Origin: Prosthecobacter dejongeii
Lineage (GTDB): Bacteria > Verrucomicrobiota > Verrucomicrobiia > Verrucomicrobiales > Verrucomicrobiaceae
Reading direction: 5' to 3'
DNA length: 64,000 nucleotides
Assembly: GCF_014203045.1 (NCBI RefSeq)
Contig: NZ_JACHIF010000006.1
Span: forward strand, 186,001-250,000
A program made the position numbers and the translations under genes. The notes below the pieces were generated by a model. That model was not told the origin of the DNA. It did no database searches and worked only from the letters and a program-made list of their open reading frames with translations. The stretch's first letter is position 1. Every line of letters begins with the position of its first letter. Positions 8,932-18,500 of the stretch are shown here, in pieces.

Positions 8932-9810
8932 ATGGCAGACCTTGGCAGACTCAATCAACTCCCCGTTCTCTACAGCACCCCACAGGGCATTTATCTGGGG
9001 GGCGGAGATCATGGCGAGATCCTGCTGCCAAACCGTTACGTACCACGGGGGACGCAGATTGACGATGTGCTGGAGGTCTTCATTTACCGCGACTCCGAGG
9101 ATCGCCTGGTCGCCACCACGGAGCGCCCTCTGGTGATGGTGGGGGAATCTGCCCCTCTGCGTGTGGTCAGCGTGAATCGCAATGTGGGGGCCTTTTTAGA
9201 CTGGGGGCTGCCCAAAGATCTACTGCTGCCTTTCCGCCAGCAGGCAGAGCAGGTTTTCGTGGGAGACACCGTCATCGCCCACGTGATGGTGGATGCGAAA
9301 ACAGACCGCATCATCGCTACGACGAAGATTAACAAACACCTCAACAAAGCCCAACCCATCGGCTTCAAACCTGGACAGCAGGTGGCCTTGGTCATTCTGG
9401 GAGAAACTCCATTGGGCTACAATGCCATCGTTGAGGGCACACACCAGGGCCTGCTCTACCACAGCAATGTGGGAGCCACCTTGGAAGTGGGACAAAAGCT
9501 CAAAGGTTTTGTCACCGCCATCCGCCCCGGCGGGAAGCTGGATCTCAGCCTGGATGCGAGGGGTTACCAACGTGTGGCTCCGCTGACGGATCAAATCCTC
9601 CAGGCTCTCCAGGCCAAAGGCGGGCAGCTTTCTTTTGATGATGACAGCTCACCCGAGGCCATTCGGCAGAACTTTGATTGCAGCAAAAAAGCCTTCAAGC
9701 AGGCGCTCGGTGCCCTGTTTCGTCAGCGCCGAATTCGCTTTACGAACCCTGGCATTGCCGCCGTGGACATCCGCGAAAGCACAGGTCAAGAGTGGCGACC
9801 GGAAGAATGA
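8932..9810 (+). CDS. cvfB: CvfB/YitL family S1-type RNA-binding protein
   Basis: This 292-residue protein matches the CvfB family from its first residues: LGRLNQLPVLYSTPQGIYL, then GEILLPNRYVPRG and VFIYRDSEDRLVATTERP. The family has several S1-like OB-fold domains in tandem and a C-terminal winged-helix domain. Here the central S1 motifs (VGAFLDWGLPKDLLLP; GYNAIVEGTHQGLLY) and a C-terminal helical part (FDCSKKAFKQALGALFRQRR) are visible. CvfB binds RNA and affects virulence-gene expression in Staphylococcus; in this organism the role is inferred only. A purine-rich GGGGG lies just upstream of the ATG. The length is normal for the family. Confidence 0.88.
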   Translation: MADLGRLNQLPVLYSTPQGIYLGGGDHGEILLPNRYVPRGTQIDDVLEVFIYRDSEDRLVATTERPLVMVGESAPLRVVSVNRNVGAFLDWGLPKDLLLPFRQQAEQVFVGDTVIAHVMVDAKTDRIIATTKINKHLNKAQPIGFKPGQQVALVILGETPLGYNAIVEGTHQGLLYHSNVGATLEVGQKLKGFVTAIRPGGKLDLSLDARGYQRVAPLTDQILQALQAKGGQLSFDDDSSPEAIRQNFDCSKKAFKQALGALFRQRRIRFTNPGIAAVDIRESTGQEWRPEE

Positions 9811-9859
9811 TCCCGGGTTTTGATTGACCTAGATACGGTCCCTCAGTCAGACTCCCAGT

Positions 9860-10202
9860 ATGATCATCTTTGGCATCCTCTTCATGCTGTTCGGGATTGG
9901 CATGTTGGTCGTGATTGCGCGGCAGCCAGTGCGCCCCAGCCCACGGCAGAAGCGGGCGGCGGGTGCCGGTTTCATGGCTCATGACGCCGCAGCCGGGGGG
10001 GATGGATCTGCTGCATTACTCGTCTGGCATGCCGTCTTCTGCTCATGATATGCCGAGAGTCATGGATACCTCTTCTTGGGAAAGTGGTTCCAGTTTTTCT
10101 GGCAGCAGCTTCGACAGTGGCAGCAGCGGTTTTGATAGCGGTGCAAGCAGTGGCTTTGATGGCGGCAGTGGCGTTAGTTCCGGCGGGGATGGATGCGGCT
10201 GA
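9860..10202 (+). pseudogene. Small one-TM, Ser/Gly-rich protein gene, frameshifted at a run of seven G
   Basis: The first reading frame starts at 9860 with MIIFGILFMLFGIGMLVVIA, a membrane segment, followed by a basic stretch. It leaves the expected composition at a G7 run (9995-10001). If one G is removed, the frame joins AAGGMDLLHYSSGMP and runs on into a tail of repeated FDSGSSG-type units ending in GGDGCG at 10202. The joined product would be about 113 residues: one TM helix and a Ser/Gly/Asp-rich tail. The break may be a sequencing or assembly error, a real mutation, or phase variation. Function unknown. It lies between the CvfB and aminopeptidase genes on the same strand. Confidence 0.6.
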
Positions 10203-10270
10203 GGTGGCCTTGGCCACTGGTGTTAAAACTCGGTCTTTACCCAGACCTTTTTCCCCTCTATATCGCGATC

Positions 10271-11368
10271 ATGCACGATCCACGCGTTGACCAGCTCGCT
10301 CGCCAACTTGTCCGTTACTCCACCCAGGTGAAAAAAGGTGACTTTGTCTGGATTGACTGCTTTGACGTGCCTAACTACGTGGCCCATGCCATGATCCGCG
10401 CTGTCGTGGAGGCCAAGGCCCGCCCCATTGTGAAGCTGCATGACACCACCATCACGCGTGAGCTGATGATGCATGCCGATGAGACCCAGTATGACGTCAT
10501 CGCAGAAAGCGAACTGGCGCTCATGAAGAAAATGGACTGCTACATCGCCGTGCGGGGCAGCCATAACATCACTGAAAATAGCGATGTGCCAGCCGACCGC
10601 ATGAAGCTGGTGATGGCCAAGCTGCGCCCGCTGCAAAATGAGCGCGTGAATAACACCCGCTGGTGTGTGCTGCGCTGGCCTACCAGTGCCATGGCCCAGC
10701 AGGCTGGCATGAGCACACGTGCATTTGAAGACTTCTACTTCAAGGTCTGCCTGCTGGATTACGCCGCCCTCATCCCCGCCATGAACTCGCTGAAAAAGCT
10801 CATGGATAAGGCCAAGGACGTGCACATCAAAGGCCCTGGAACTGACCTGCGCTTTAGCCTCAAAGGACTGAAGTCCATTGTCTGCGGGGGCCGACATAAC
10901 ATTCCGGATGGAGAAGTCTTCAGCGCGCCAGTGAAGGACAGCGTGGAAGGCGTGATCAGTTACAATGCGCCCACGATTTATCAGGGAATCGCCTTTGATT
11001 CCGTGAAGCTGGAGTTCTCCAAAGGCAAGATCGTCAATGCCACCTCGAACCACACGGCGGCGATTAACAAGATCTTCGACAGCGATGAAGGGGCCCGTTA
11101 CATCGGCGAATTTGCCATCGGTTTTAACCGGGAAATTCGCGAGCCCATGCGTGACATTCTCTTCGATGAAAAGATCGCTGGCAGCTTCCACTTCACCCCT
11201 GGTCAGGCTTATGAAGGCGTGGCGGATAACACCAACCGCAGTCAAGTTCACTGGGATCTGGTGTGCATCCAGCGTCCCGACTACGGCGGTGGGGAGATCT
11301 ACTTCGATGGCGAACTCATTCGCAAAAACGGCCAGTTTTTGCTGCCTGAATTGAAGCCTCTAAATTGA
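10271..11368 (+). CDS. M29 family (thermophilic-type) metallo-aminopeptidase
   Basis: I chose the ATG at 10271 (MHDPRVDQLARQLVRYSTQV), which fits the family N-terminus; an in-frame start at 10193 would overlap the preceding gene and add an unrelated stretch. The product is 365 residues. The C-terminal half carries the metal ligands known from Thermus AmpT-type enzymes: Glu in DGEVFSAP, Glu in GEFAIGFN, His in SFHFTPG and the His/Asp pair in VHWDLVC. M29 enzymes are dimeric cytoplasmic aminopeptidases with two metal ions. There is no signal peptide. The tandem palindromic repeats begin 13 bases after its stop codon. Confidence 0.9.
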   Translation: MHDPRVDQLARQLVRYSTQVKKGDFVWIDCFDVPNYVAHAMIRAVVEAKARPIVKLHDTTITRELMMHADETQYDVIAESELALMKKMDCYIAVRGSHNITENSDVPADRMKLVMAKLRPLQNERVNNTRWCVLRWPTSAMAQQAGMSTRAFEDFYFKVCLLDYAALIPAMNSLKKLMDKAKDVHIKGPGTDLRFSLKGLKSIVCGGRHNIPDGEVFSAPVKDSVEGVISYNAPTIYQGIAFDSVKLEFSKGKIVNATSNHTAAINKIFDSDEGARYIGEFAIGFNREIREPMRDILFDEKIAGSFHFTPGQAYEGVADNTNRSQVHWDLVCIQRPDYGGGEIYFDGELIRKNGQFLLPELKPLN

Positions 11369-11381
11369 TTGGCCTTGTAAC

Positions 11382-11740
11382 GTAGCCGCGTCCGCTAGGA
11401 CGTGGGTATTGGGGTGGGCGAAGCGTGAGAGCCTTCCCCCAGACCATCCGCTGGCGTGGGCCGCTACGGTGTAGCTGCGTCCGCCAGGACGTGGTTTTTT
11501 CGAGGTGGGCGAAGCTTGAGAGCCTTCCCCCAGAACCACCCGCTGGCGCGGGCAGCTACGGTGTAGCTGCGTCCGCCAGGACGTGGTTTTTTTGAGGTGG
11601 GGCGAAGAGTGAGAGCCTTCCCCCAGACCACCCGCTGGCGCGGGCAGCTACATTGTAGCCGCGTCCGCTAGGACGTGGGTATTGGGGTGTCGAAAAAGTG
11701 AGAGCTTTTGACCAGACCATCCGCTGGCGCGGGCCGCTAC
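11382..11740. repeat. Four tandem palindromic repeats of about 86-89 bp
   Basis: Four direct copies lie at 11382-11467, 11471-11559, 11563-11651 and 11655-11740, each separated by 3 bases. Each starts GTAGC(C/T)GCGTCCGC and ends with (G/A)GCTAC. In the middle copies the outer arms GTAGCTGC and GCAGCTAC pair exactly. Inside lie two mini-hairpins, CGTCCGCCAGGACG and CCCGCTGGCGCGGG, around a centre containing GCGAAG...GCCTTCCCC, so each unit folds as one long imperfect hairpin. This resembles REP- or MITE-like extragenic elements. The last three bases of the gap-facing arm in copy 4 (CTA at 11737-11739) form the stop codon of the converging M16 peptidase gene. No other gene is seen in this 368-base gap. 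Confidence 0.9.
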
Positions 11741-14349
11741 TTGCTCTTTTTCTCTTCTGGCATCACCGTGACGATGTGGGCCTGGGCACGGGCAAAGTAG
11801 GTCTTCGCCACGCGGCGCAGGTCTTTGTCTGTCAGGGCCGCTACGCGATCGGGCAACTGGCGAAAATGCTCGTACCCCAGACCATTCAGCTCGCTCCAGC
11901 CATAGGCATCCGCCAAGCTCGCATTGCCCTGCTGCGCCCGCAGCCACCCAGATTTCCAGGTCGTTTTGGCACGCTGGATTTCATCCTTGGCCAGACCGTT
12001 CTGGGTGAGGTCAGCAATCTGGACGAGCATCTCCTGCTGGGCGAGCGCAGCCTTTTCCGGGCTGGTGCCCACGTAGAAATAGAATGCGCCGGCTCCCAGG
12101 GCGGAAAAATGCTGCGCGCCTACGTAGTAGGCAAGGCCTAACTCCTCCCGGATGCGGTTGAACAAACGACTGCCCATGTCACTGCAAGCTTCGTCAATCA
12201 GTGACAGGGCCTGGCTATCCGCATGATGCAGACCCACGGTGCGGAAGCCGATGACGATGATGGCCTGCTCCTTGTCCATACGCAGTTCATGCACGCCGGG
12301 TTGGGGGGTGGCTTTGCCCGTGTGCTCTGCCCGTGCGTCGTAGTGGCGGCTGCCCTTTTTCAGCTTGCCCAGCGCCTTTTCCACCAGCTTGCGCACCGCC
12401 GCTGCTTTCACGTCGCCTTGGATGGAGACCACGCCATTGCCACCCACCAAAGAGCGCGAGAGCATCTCACGGCAGGTTTCCACTTTCAGCGCCTTGACGG
12501 AGGTTTCCGTTCCTAACGCGGTGCGGGCGAAGGGCGTTCCTGCGAAGATTTCTTTGCGGGCGTGGCGCATGGCCACCGTCAGCGGGTCCTCTTTCTCTTC
12601 TTGAATGGAGGCGATCTGGCGCTTCTGCACATCCTTTAGTTGGGCGGTAGGCAGGGTGGCGTTTTGAATCAAGTCAGCGATCAGGTTCAGGCCACAGGCT
12701 TCATCTCCACGCATCACATCAGCACCGATGAGGTAGCGGTGCGCATCCGCCGTGCATTGCAGGGAACCGCCCAAGTTTTCCAGTTCAGCGGCGATTTCAG
12801 CGGCCTTCCGGGTCTTCGTGCCTTTGAGTAAAAGGGCAGCGGAAACCTGCGTTGCCCCGCCATTGGTCGCTGTTTCAGCAGGCACACCCGCTAGGAAACT
12901 GGTGCGGATGGAGACGAGCGGTAAGCGCGGATTTTCCCCCACCAGCAGAGTGAGCCCATTGGGCAGAACAAATCGCTGCAGCTCGCCTTTTGTCAGGCCC
13001 TGGCTGCTACTGTTACTCGTGGCTTCCACATCCGGGCCTACGATGGCCACGCTGGAGGAGGCCGGTGTCAAATACTGCCGGGCAATGTCACGAACCAGAG
13101 TCGGCGTGAGGGCACGGATGCTGGCCAGATAATGCTGCGCATGATCCAGGCTGCCTGTGGCCAACCAACTACCGGCAAGTGAAGCCGCCTGCCCTTTCGT
13201 GCTGGCCAGCGTGCGCACCTGACCGCCAATGGTGGCGCGAACGGCCTTTGCCAACTCAGCCGCCGTAGGGCCTTTCGCTTGGAAAGTTGCGATGACTTCC
13301 AGCATCGCTTTTTGGCAGGCCTCCACGTCTTTAGGGTCGCACTCCGCTTCCGCATTAAAAAGTCCGCACTCCTGCGCACCCCAGGCCCCCGCCCACACCC
13401 AGTGGGCCACGCTGCGTTTCTCCCGCAGTTCTTGATACAGGCGGGAACTGCGGCCAGAGCCGAGCAGGAAAGCCAGCACATCCAGGGCAGCTTTGTCGGG
13501 ATGATTTTCTCCCGGGATCTGCCAGCCCAGGGCCACGCGCGTCAGTTCCGTATCGAAGTTTTTCCTTCCTTCCCGGCGTCCACGCTGGGGAGCCTCCTGC
13601 GGTAGCAAGATGGGTTCATAAGGGCGGCGTTCCCAGTCGCCTAACAAACGTTGCACTGCGCTAAAGGTTTCTTCCGTCTTGACCGCTCCTGCGATGACCA
13701 CAAAGCAATTGTTAGGCACATAATGACGGCTAACAAAGCCCGCCACATCGTCCCGACTCACTTGGTCAAACACCGCGCGGTGACCGATGATTGGGTGCTT
13801 CAGCGGATGCTGGCGAAAAGCCGTGCTCTGCACCAAGTGCTGCACGACGGACCCTGCATCGTCATTGTCCATGGCCATCTCGCGGCGGATCACGTCCTGC
13901 TCCTTTTGCAGTTCACCCGCATCGATTTTCGAGTTTCGCACCATGTCTGCTAGGATTTCCAGGTAGCCTTCCGTGTGCTCAGCCAGACCGTCGATCCAAT
14001 ACACCGTCCGGTTAAAGGTGGTGTAGGCATTCACATAGCCTCCTAGTTCTTGGATGCCCTGAGAGATTTGCGAGGCCGTCCTTTTCCACGTGCCTTTGAA
14101 AAGCATGTGCTCCACGCAGTGGGCCAGTCCCGCCCCCGTCCATTTTTCCTCATGCAGGCTCCCGGCCTTCACCCAGATCTGCACACTGACTAAGGGATGA
14201 TCTGGATCTTTGCGGACGATCACGTCCAGCCCATTGTCAAGCGTGCGGACTTCGGCCTTCAAGGCCGGGACGCTCAGGTCAGCCCCACCTGAAGAACGCG
14301 GGGCAGGGGAGTTGCGGGATGACGTCTTGCGGGAACGGGCGGTAGGCAT
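11737..14349 (-). CDS. Tandem M16 zinc metallopeptidase (double-domain)
   Basis: The product is 870 residues from the ATG at 14349 (MPTARSRKTSSRNS); a GTG at 14451 would add 34 residues of poor composition. The N-terminal M16 domain has the inverted zinc motif HCVEH (in GLAHCVEHMLFKGT) and the downstream Glu in EQDVIRREM, so it should be catalytic. The second half starts around LPNGLTLLVGENPRLPLVS and has the M16 fold pattern but GGATQVSAALLLKGT in place of HxxEH, so it is the inactive partner domain, as in many two-domain M16 enzymes. No clear signal peptide is seen; the N-terminus is Ser/Arg-rich. A probable role is peptide degradation or protein processing. The stop codon is contributed by the fourth palindromic repeat. 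Confidence 0.9.
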   Translation of the reverse strand: MPTARSRKTSSRNSPAPRSSGGADLSVPALKAEVRTLDNGLDVIVRKDPDHPLVSVQIWVKAGSLHEEKWTGAGLAHCVEHMLFKGTWKRTASQISQGIQELGGYVNAYTTFNRTVYWIDGLAEHTEGYLEILADMVRNSKIDAGELQKEQDVIRREMAMDNDDAGSVVQHLVQSTAFRQHPLKHPIIGHRAVFDQVSRDDVAGFVSRHYVPNNCFVVIAGAVKTEETFSAVQRLLGDWERRPYEPILLPQEAPQRGRREGRKNFDTELTRVALGWQIPGENHPDKAALDVLAFLLGSGRSSRLYQELREKRSVAHWVWAGAWGAQECGLFNAEAECDPKDVEACQKAMLEVIATFQAKGPTAAELAKAVRATIGGQVRTLASTKGQAASLAGSWLATGSLDHAQHYLASIRALTPTLVRDIARQYLTPASSSVAIVGPDVEATSNSSSQGLTKGELQRFVLPNGLTLLVGENPRLPLVSIRTSFLAGVPAETATNGGATQVSAALLLKGTKTRKAAEIAAELENLGGSLQCTADAHRYLIGADVMRGDEACGLNLIADLIQNATLPTAQLKDVQKRQIASIQEEKEDPLTVAMRHARKEIFAGTPFARTALGTETSVKALKVETCREMLSRSLVGGNGVVSIQGDVKAAAVRKLVEKALGKLKKGSRHYDARAEHTGKATPQPGVHELRMDKEQAIIVIGFRTVGLHHADSQALSLIDEACSDMGSRLFNRIREELGLAYYVGAQHFSALGAGAFYFYVGTSPEKAALAQQEMLVQIADLTQNGLAKDEIQRAKTTWKSGWLRAQQGNASLADAYGWSELNGLGYEHFRQLPDRVAALTDKDLRRVAKTYFARAQAHIVTVMPEEKKSK

Positions 14350-14566
14350 GGGTGGAAAAAAGCCACAGTGGCGCAGGTGGCCTCTCTGGCAAGGCGGCTT
14401 GTTAAAAGCCAGCCATCCACAGGAAAAGTCTCCTTGAGAATTTACAGCCACGCGTGTTCAACAAAAACTGGACAAGTCCGTTCTCAACCCCACTCGCGAT
14501 TGATCTCTCAGAAGTGCACTCTCGTTAAGAGGCAGTCCTCCAACTGCGGCCTTCGTCCACTCAACC

Positions 14567-15040
14567 ATGTCCCAGCACCTAGCCACCATTCGTTGGACTC
14601 GCAGCGGTCCAGATTTTCTTGAGCGATGCTACTCGCGCGAACATACCTGGGCCTTTGATGGCGGCGCCATTGTGCCTGCCTCGCCCTCGCCTTGTTCCGT
14701 GCCCGCTCCTTGGTCGAATGCGGCCAGTGTGGATCCTGAAGAGGCCTTGGTCGCCTCCGTCTCCAGTTGCCACATGCTCTGGTTTCTCCATGTCGCTGTA
14801 GATTCGGGCTTCATCGCAGACAGTTACGAAGATGCAGCGTCTGGCATCATGACGAAAAATGACGACGGCATCCCCTGGGTCAGCCGCATCACTCTTCGTC
14901 CAAAGGTGACCTGGAGTGGCGAAGTCATACCTACCCCCGCCGAGGTTCAGCACCTCCACCGCGAAGCTCACCGCCGCTGTTTCATCGCCGCCTCTATTCG
15001 CAGTGAGGTCATTATCGAGACTAGCCCTTCAGTCGAATAA
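14567..15040 (+). CDS. OsmC-like peroxide-reducing protein
   Basis: This 157-residue protein has the OsmC layout: beta strands at the start (MSQHLATIRW), a substrate-loop region, then the helix carrying the first redox cysteine in ASVSSCHMLWFL, and the second cysteine in HRRCFIAASI near the C-terminus. In OsmC/Ohr proteins these two cysteines reduce organic hydroperoxides using thiols. The cysteines sit at family-typical spacing, so activity is likely. The gene is divergent from the M16 peptidase, with 217 bases between the starts. No clear Shine-Dalgarno sequence precedes the ATG. Confidence 0.85.
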   Translation: MSQHLATIRWTRSGPDFLERCYSREHTWAFDGGAIVPASPSPCSVPAPWSNAASVDPEEALVASVSSCHMLWFLHVAVDSGFIADSYEDAASGIMTKNDDGIPWVSRITLRPKVTWSGEVIPTPAEVQHLHREAHRRCFIAASIRSEVIIETSPSVE

Positions 15041-15535
15041 TCCATGCGCAGCTTATTTTCATCCTCGAAAGAAAAAATCCGAAGGCTAAGATTCTGATGA
15101 GTGTCTGCTTATTAAATTAAAGGATTTTGTATCAGTCTTTTACCCTTTTGTATTCGTAGGCGAGGTATCCATTGTATCAGGCTAAAGAAAGCCCCAAAGT
15201 TCAGGTCTGAGATTCCTTTGTAGCTTTAAAGCGGCCAATTTGGAGGAATTCGGAGGAAGTGAAAAGATTGTGCTTGGAGACTGACATGACTTTGTGATTA
15301 CATGGTCAATAATCTAAAAATCGGTGATTTCCCTGCCTCCAACCCTCCTTTGCAGGTCATCTTCACGGCATTTACGTCGTGAAATGGGCTGTTTTGAGGC
15401 TGAATTAAGTCTCAAAGACTTTGTTCAGGGTGCTGGTTCTCAACGAATTACGAATTTTACGCAAAGTTGTAACCCGGTCAGCATTTCCCGGCTGTCTCAC
15501 TTGGGAAGCAACTGAACTCTTTACCTGCCACTCAT
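15041..15535 (+). promoter_or_regulatory. AT-richer 495-bp leader/promoter region of the giant gene
   Basis: No convincing gene lies here. The stretch is visibly richer in A and T than its surroundings and must contain the promoter of the giant surface-protein gene. A purine-rich GGAGGAATTCGGAGGAAG at 15242-15259 looks like duplicated ribosome-binding sequence, but only a very short reading frame follows it. No clear Shine-Dalgarno precedes the ATG at 15536. I could not assign a -35/-10 pair with confidence. Confidence 0.4.
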
Positions 15536-18500
15536 ATGAAAAAATCCCATCCGCAGCTCAATATCTCTGAGCAGATGATGCACACGATGCGCCATCGTTT
15601 GCGTCTGCCTGTGACGGTATTGATGCTCGCCTGCAACCTTTGCTGGACCTTGCAGAGCAATGGTGAGGTTTTGGTAAAATCAAACAGTGGCTCAAACACC
15701 TTTTTGTCTCCGACCGTGGTGCTGCCAGTCGCTCATTATGCGAACAATGCCGAGCCTACAGCCTCGGATATTTTGTTGTTTAAAAACGACATCACGGCTG
15801 CTTCCACCTTCCGTGTTTCCAGCATTGCCAACAGCATTTTGTCTATTCAGGGGTTGCAGATTTGGAACCCTGCTGGGGCTTTGACGATCCAAAATAACGC
15901 CAGCCAAAACCAGACGCTGCGCATTGGTTCCGCAGGCATTGACATGTCTCGCGCCACCCAGAATTTGGTAATTAACAACAACACAGGGGGTGTTTTGACT
16001 CTGGCGCTGGACAGTGCAGCCGCCGCGACTTGGAGTGTCGCTCAAGGGCGCACCCTGCAGGTGACATCTAACATCACCGGTACTAACACGGGCCTGACCA
16101 TCAACCCTGGGCTCAATGGCCTGGGCGGCACCGTGAACCTCGGCGGAGCCAACACCTTCACGGGAGCCACCACCGTAAATAACTCGGCGTTGATTCTCGA
16201 TTATACCAGCGCTGCCAACCGCATTGCCAGCGGCAGCAGCCTGAATCTGAATCGCGGAGCAGTCACGGTTCAAGGTAGCGCCACCTTCACACAGGCCGTA
16301 ACCGGCTTGAATCTGGGCTCAGGCCTGAACCAGATTATTCGTGGCGGCACCACTGCCTCTCTCAATGTCGGCGCGATCACCCGTAGCAGCCCTGCTGCCT
16401 TGCTGAACATCGGTGCCGCAGGCTTCGTGACGACCAGCCAAGCTAATACGAATGGCATCCTCGGTGGTTGGGCTGTGGTGAACAACACAGATTGGGCTGT
16501 CGGTAACGGGGCCAGCACCATCACTGCTTTGGCTACCTACGTGGACCGCACGGGTGCCTGGACGGCTCCCCTTGCGACGGATAACGTGCGCGTCACTGGC
16601 GCTGTGACCGCAGCGACCACGGGCACGATCAATTCTCTGAAATTTAACACCGGTGCCTTCAACCTCACCCAAAATGCAGGCACCACACTGAACATCGCCT
16701 CAGGCGGTATTCTGAAAAATGATAACAATGCCACCACCATCTCTGGAGGTAGTTTGACCGCTGGCGGCACGGCGAATGGCACTGCGGATAGCCTTTACAT
16801 CTGGCAGTCCCAGAACACCATGACCATCAGCTCCAACATCGTAAACAACGGTGCAGATGTGGTGAATCTGGTGAAAGCAGGTGCTTCAGACCTTGTTCTC
16901 AGCGGCACGGCATCCACTTACACTGGCACCACCACCGTGGCCAATGGCCGTCTCACCATCGGGAATGCTGGAGCCATCAATAAAGCAGGAAACATTGAAA
17001 TCTACGGCAACTCAGGTGCGGATAACACCGGGAGTCTGCGCTGGAACACCACTACCACGGACACCATCACCGGGAACATCACGGGTGCCGCAGGCACAGA
17101 TGCCCTCCGCCACACACTCCAGAAGCTGAATACGGGCGTTTTGATCCTTAATCCGACCGTTGCCAATACCTATTTCGGCAGCACTTTGATTGATGCAGGC
17201 ACCCTTCGCGCTGGTAAAGCAGGGGCTTTTTCTGCCAATTCACGTTTCCAGTTTGCCAACGTGGCCACGGCCATTTTGGACCTTGCAGGCTTTAATAACA
17301 CCATTCGCGGCCTCGCAGGCGGCGGCACCACGGGGGGCAGTGTCTCCTTGGGATCGGGCACGCTCACTCTGCAGAACCTGGAAAATGACGCCCTCAGCTA
17401 TGCGGGTGTGATTTCTGGCACGGGCGGCGTCATCAAGGAAGGCGCAGGCACCCAAACCTTCACCACCAACCAAACCTTTACGGGCCCGCTGTCCGTCAAC
17501 GAAGGTTTGCTCAGTACCTCGGGTTTAGCGACGACGAATGTGACTGTTCAGGCTGGCGGTATTCTCCAGCCTGCTAACCTCACCGCTGCCACGACCATCA
17601 CAATCCAGGGGAACGGCATGCTGCAAATGAAAGTCGGCGGCAGTCTGAACGCTTCTCCCTCGGTCTCCCTCAATGGGCAGGGTTCCACTCTCCAACTGGC
17701 CACAGGAGTTACCCAGAGTTTCAATTCGTTCACCAGTGCAGAAGGTAGCCGTCTGGTGATGACCTCTGGCGTCGCTGATACGAATCTGACCTTCATTGAC
17801 AATGGCGGCGCGACAAACATCATCCGAGGCGTCATCGGCATGAGTGGCACCACGGGTGCGGGCAAAGGGAACATCATCAAAGCAGGTTCCAACAATTGGG
17901 AGCTGGCTGGTGGCAATGCTTACAATGGTTCGACCACCGTCAATGGCGGTGACCTCATCATTTCCTCCTCAGCTCTGGTGGAAGTTCTTCCCGACCTTAC
18001 CGCCCTCACTTTGGCCAATACGAGCGGTGTGGATTTCATTTTGAATGGCAAGACCGAAACCATCGGCTCCCTCAGTGGCGGTGGCGGCACTGGTGGTAAC
18101 GTGAACCTGGGCGCAGGCCGCTTGACGGTGGGTGGCAACGGCACTTCAACCACTTACGCAGGCGCGATCTCTGGCGCAGGTTCCCTGGTGAAAACTGGCA
18201 ATGGGGTCATGACCCTCAGTGGTGCGAATACCTTTACGGGCGGTCTCGAAATCAATCGTGGTACTTTGGTCTTGGATCGCACAGGCGGTAACACCCTTGC
18301 CAGCACGCTCCCTGTCACTCTCAGTGGCCTCAATGCACGTCTGGAAGTGAATGCCTCTCAGTCCCTCGGCTCTCTGAATAGTGGCCCTGGCACCACGGTG
18401 AAGGTCGCTTCCGGTGCGACTTTGACCACCACTCAGTCTGCCTCTGGCAGCGTGTTCATTTCAGGGGCAGGAGATACAGACACTCGCGTCATCCAGCTTG

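Noticed and set aside
11382..11740. Possible CRISPR array
   Set aside because: Units are 86-89 bp with only 3-bp spacers and long internal pairing. There are no unique spacers and no cas genes.
15324..15515. 63-codon frame just before the giant gene
   Set aside because: No ribosome site, no recognisable motif and an AT-richer leader context; most likely chance.
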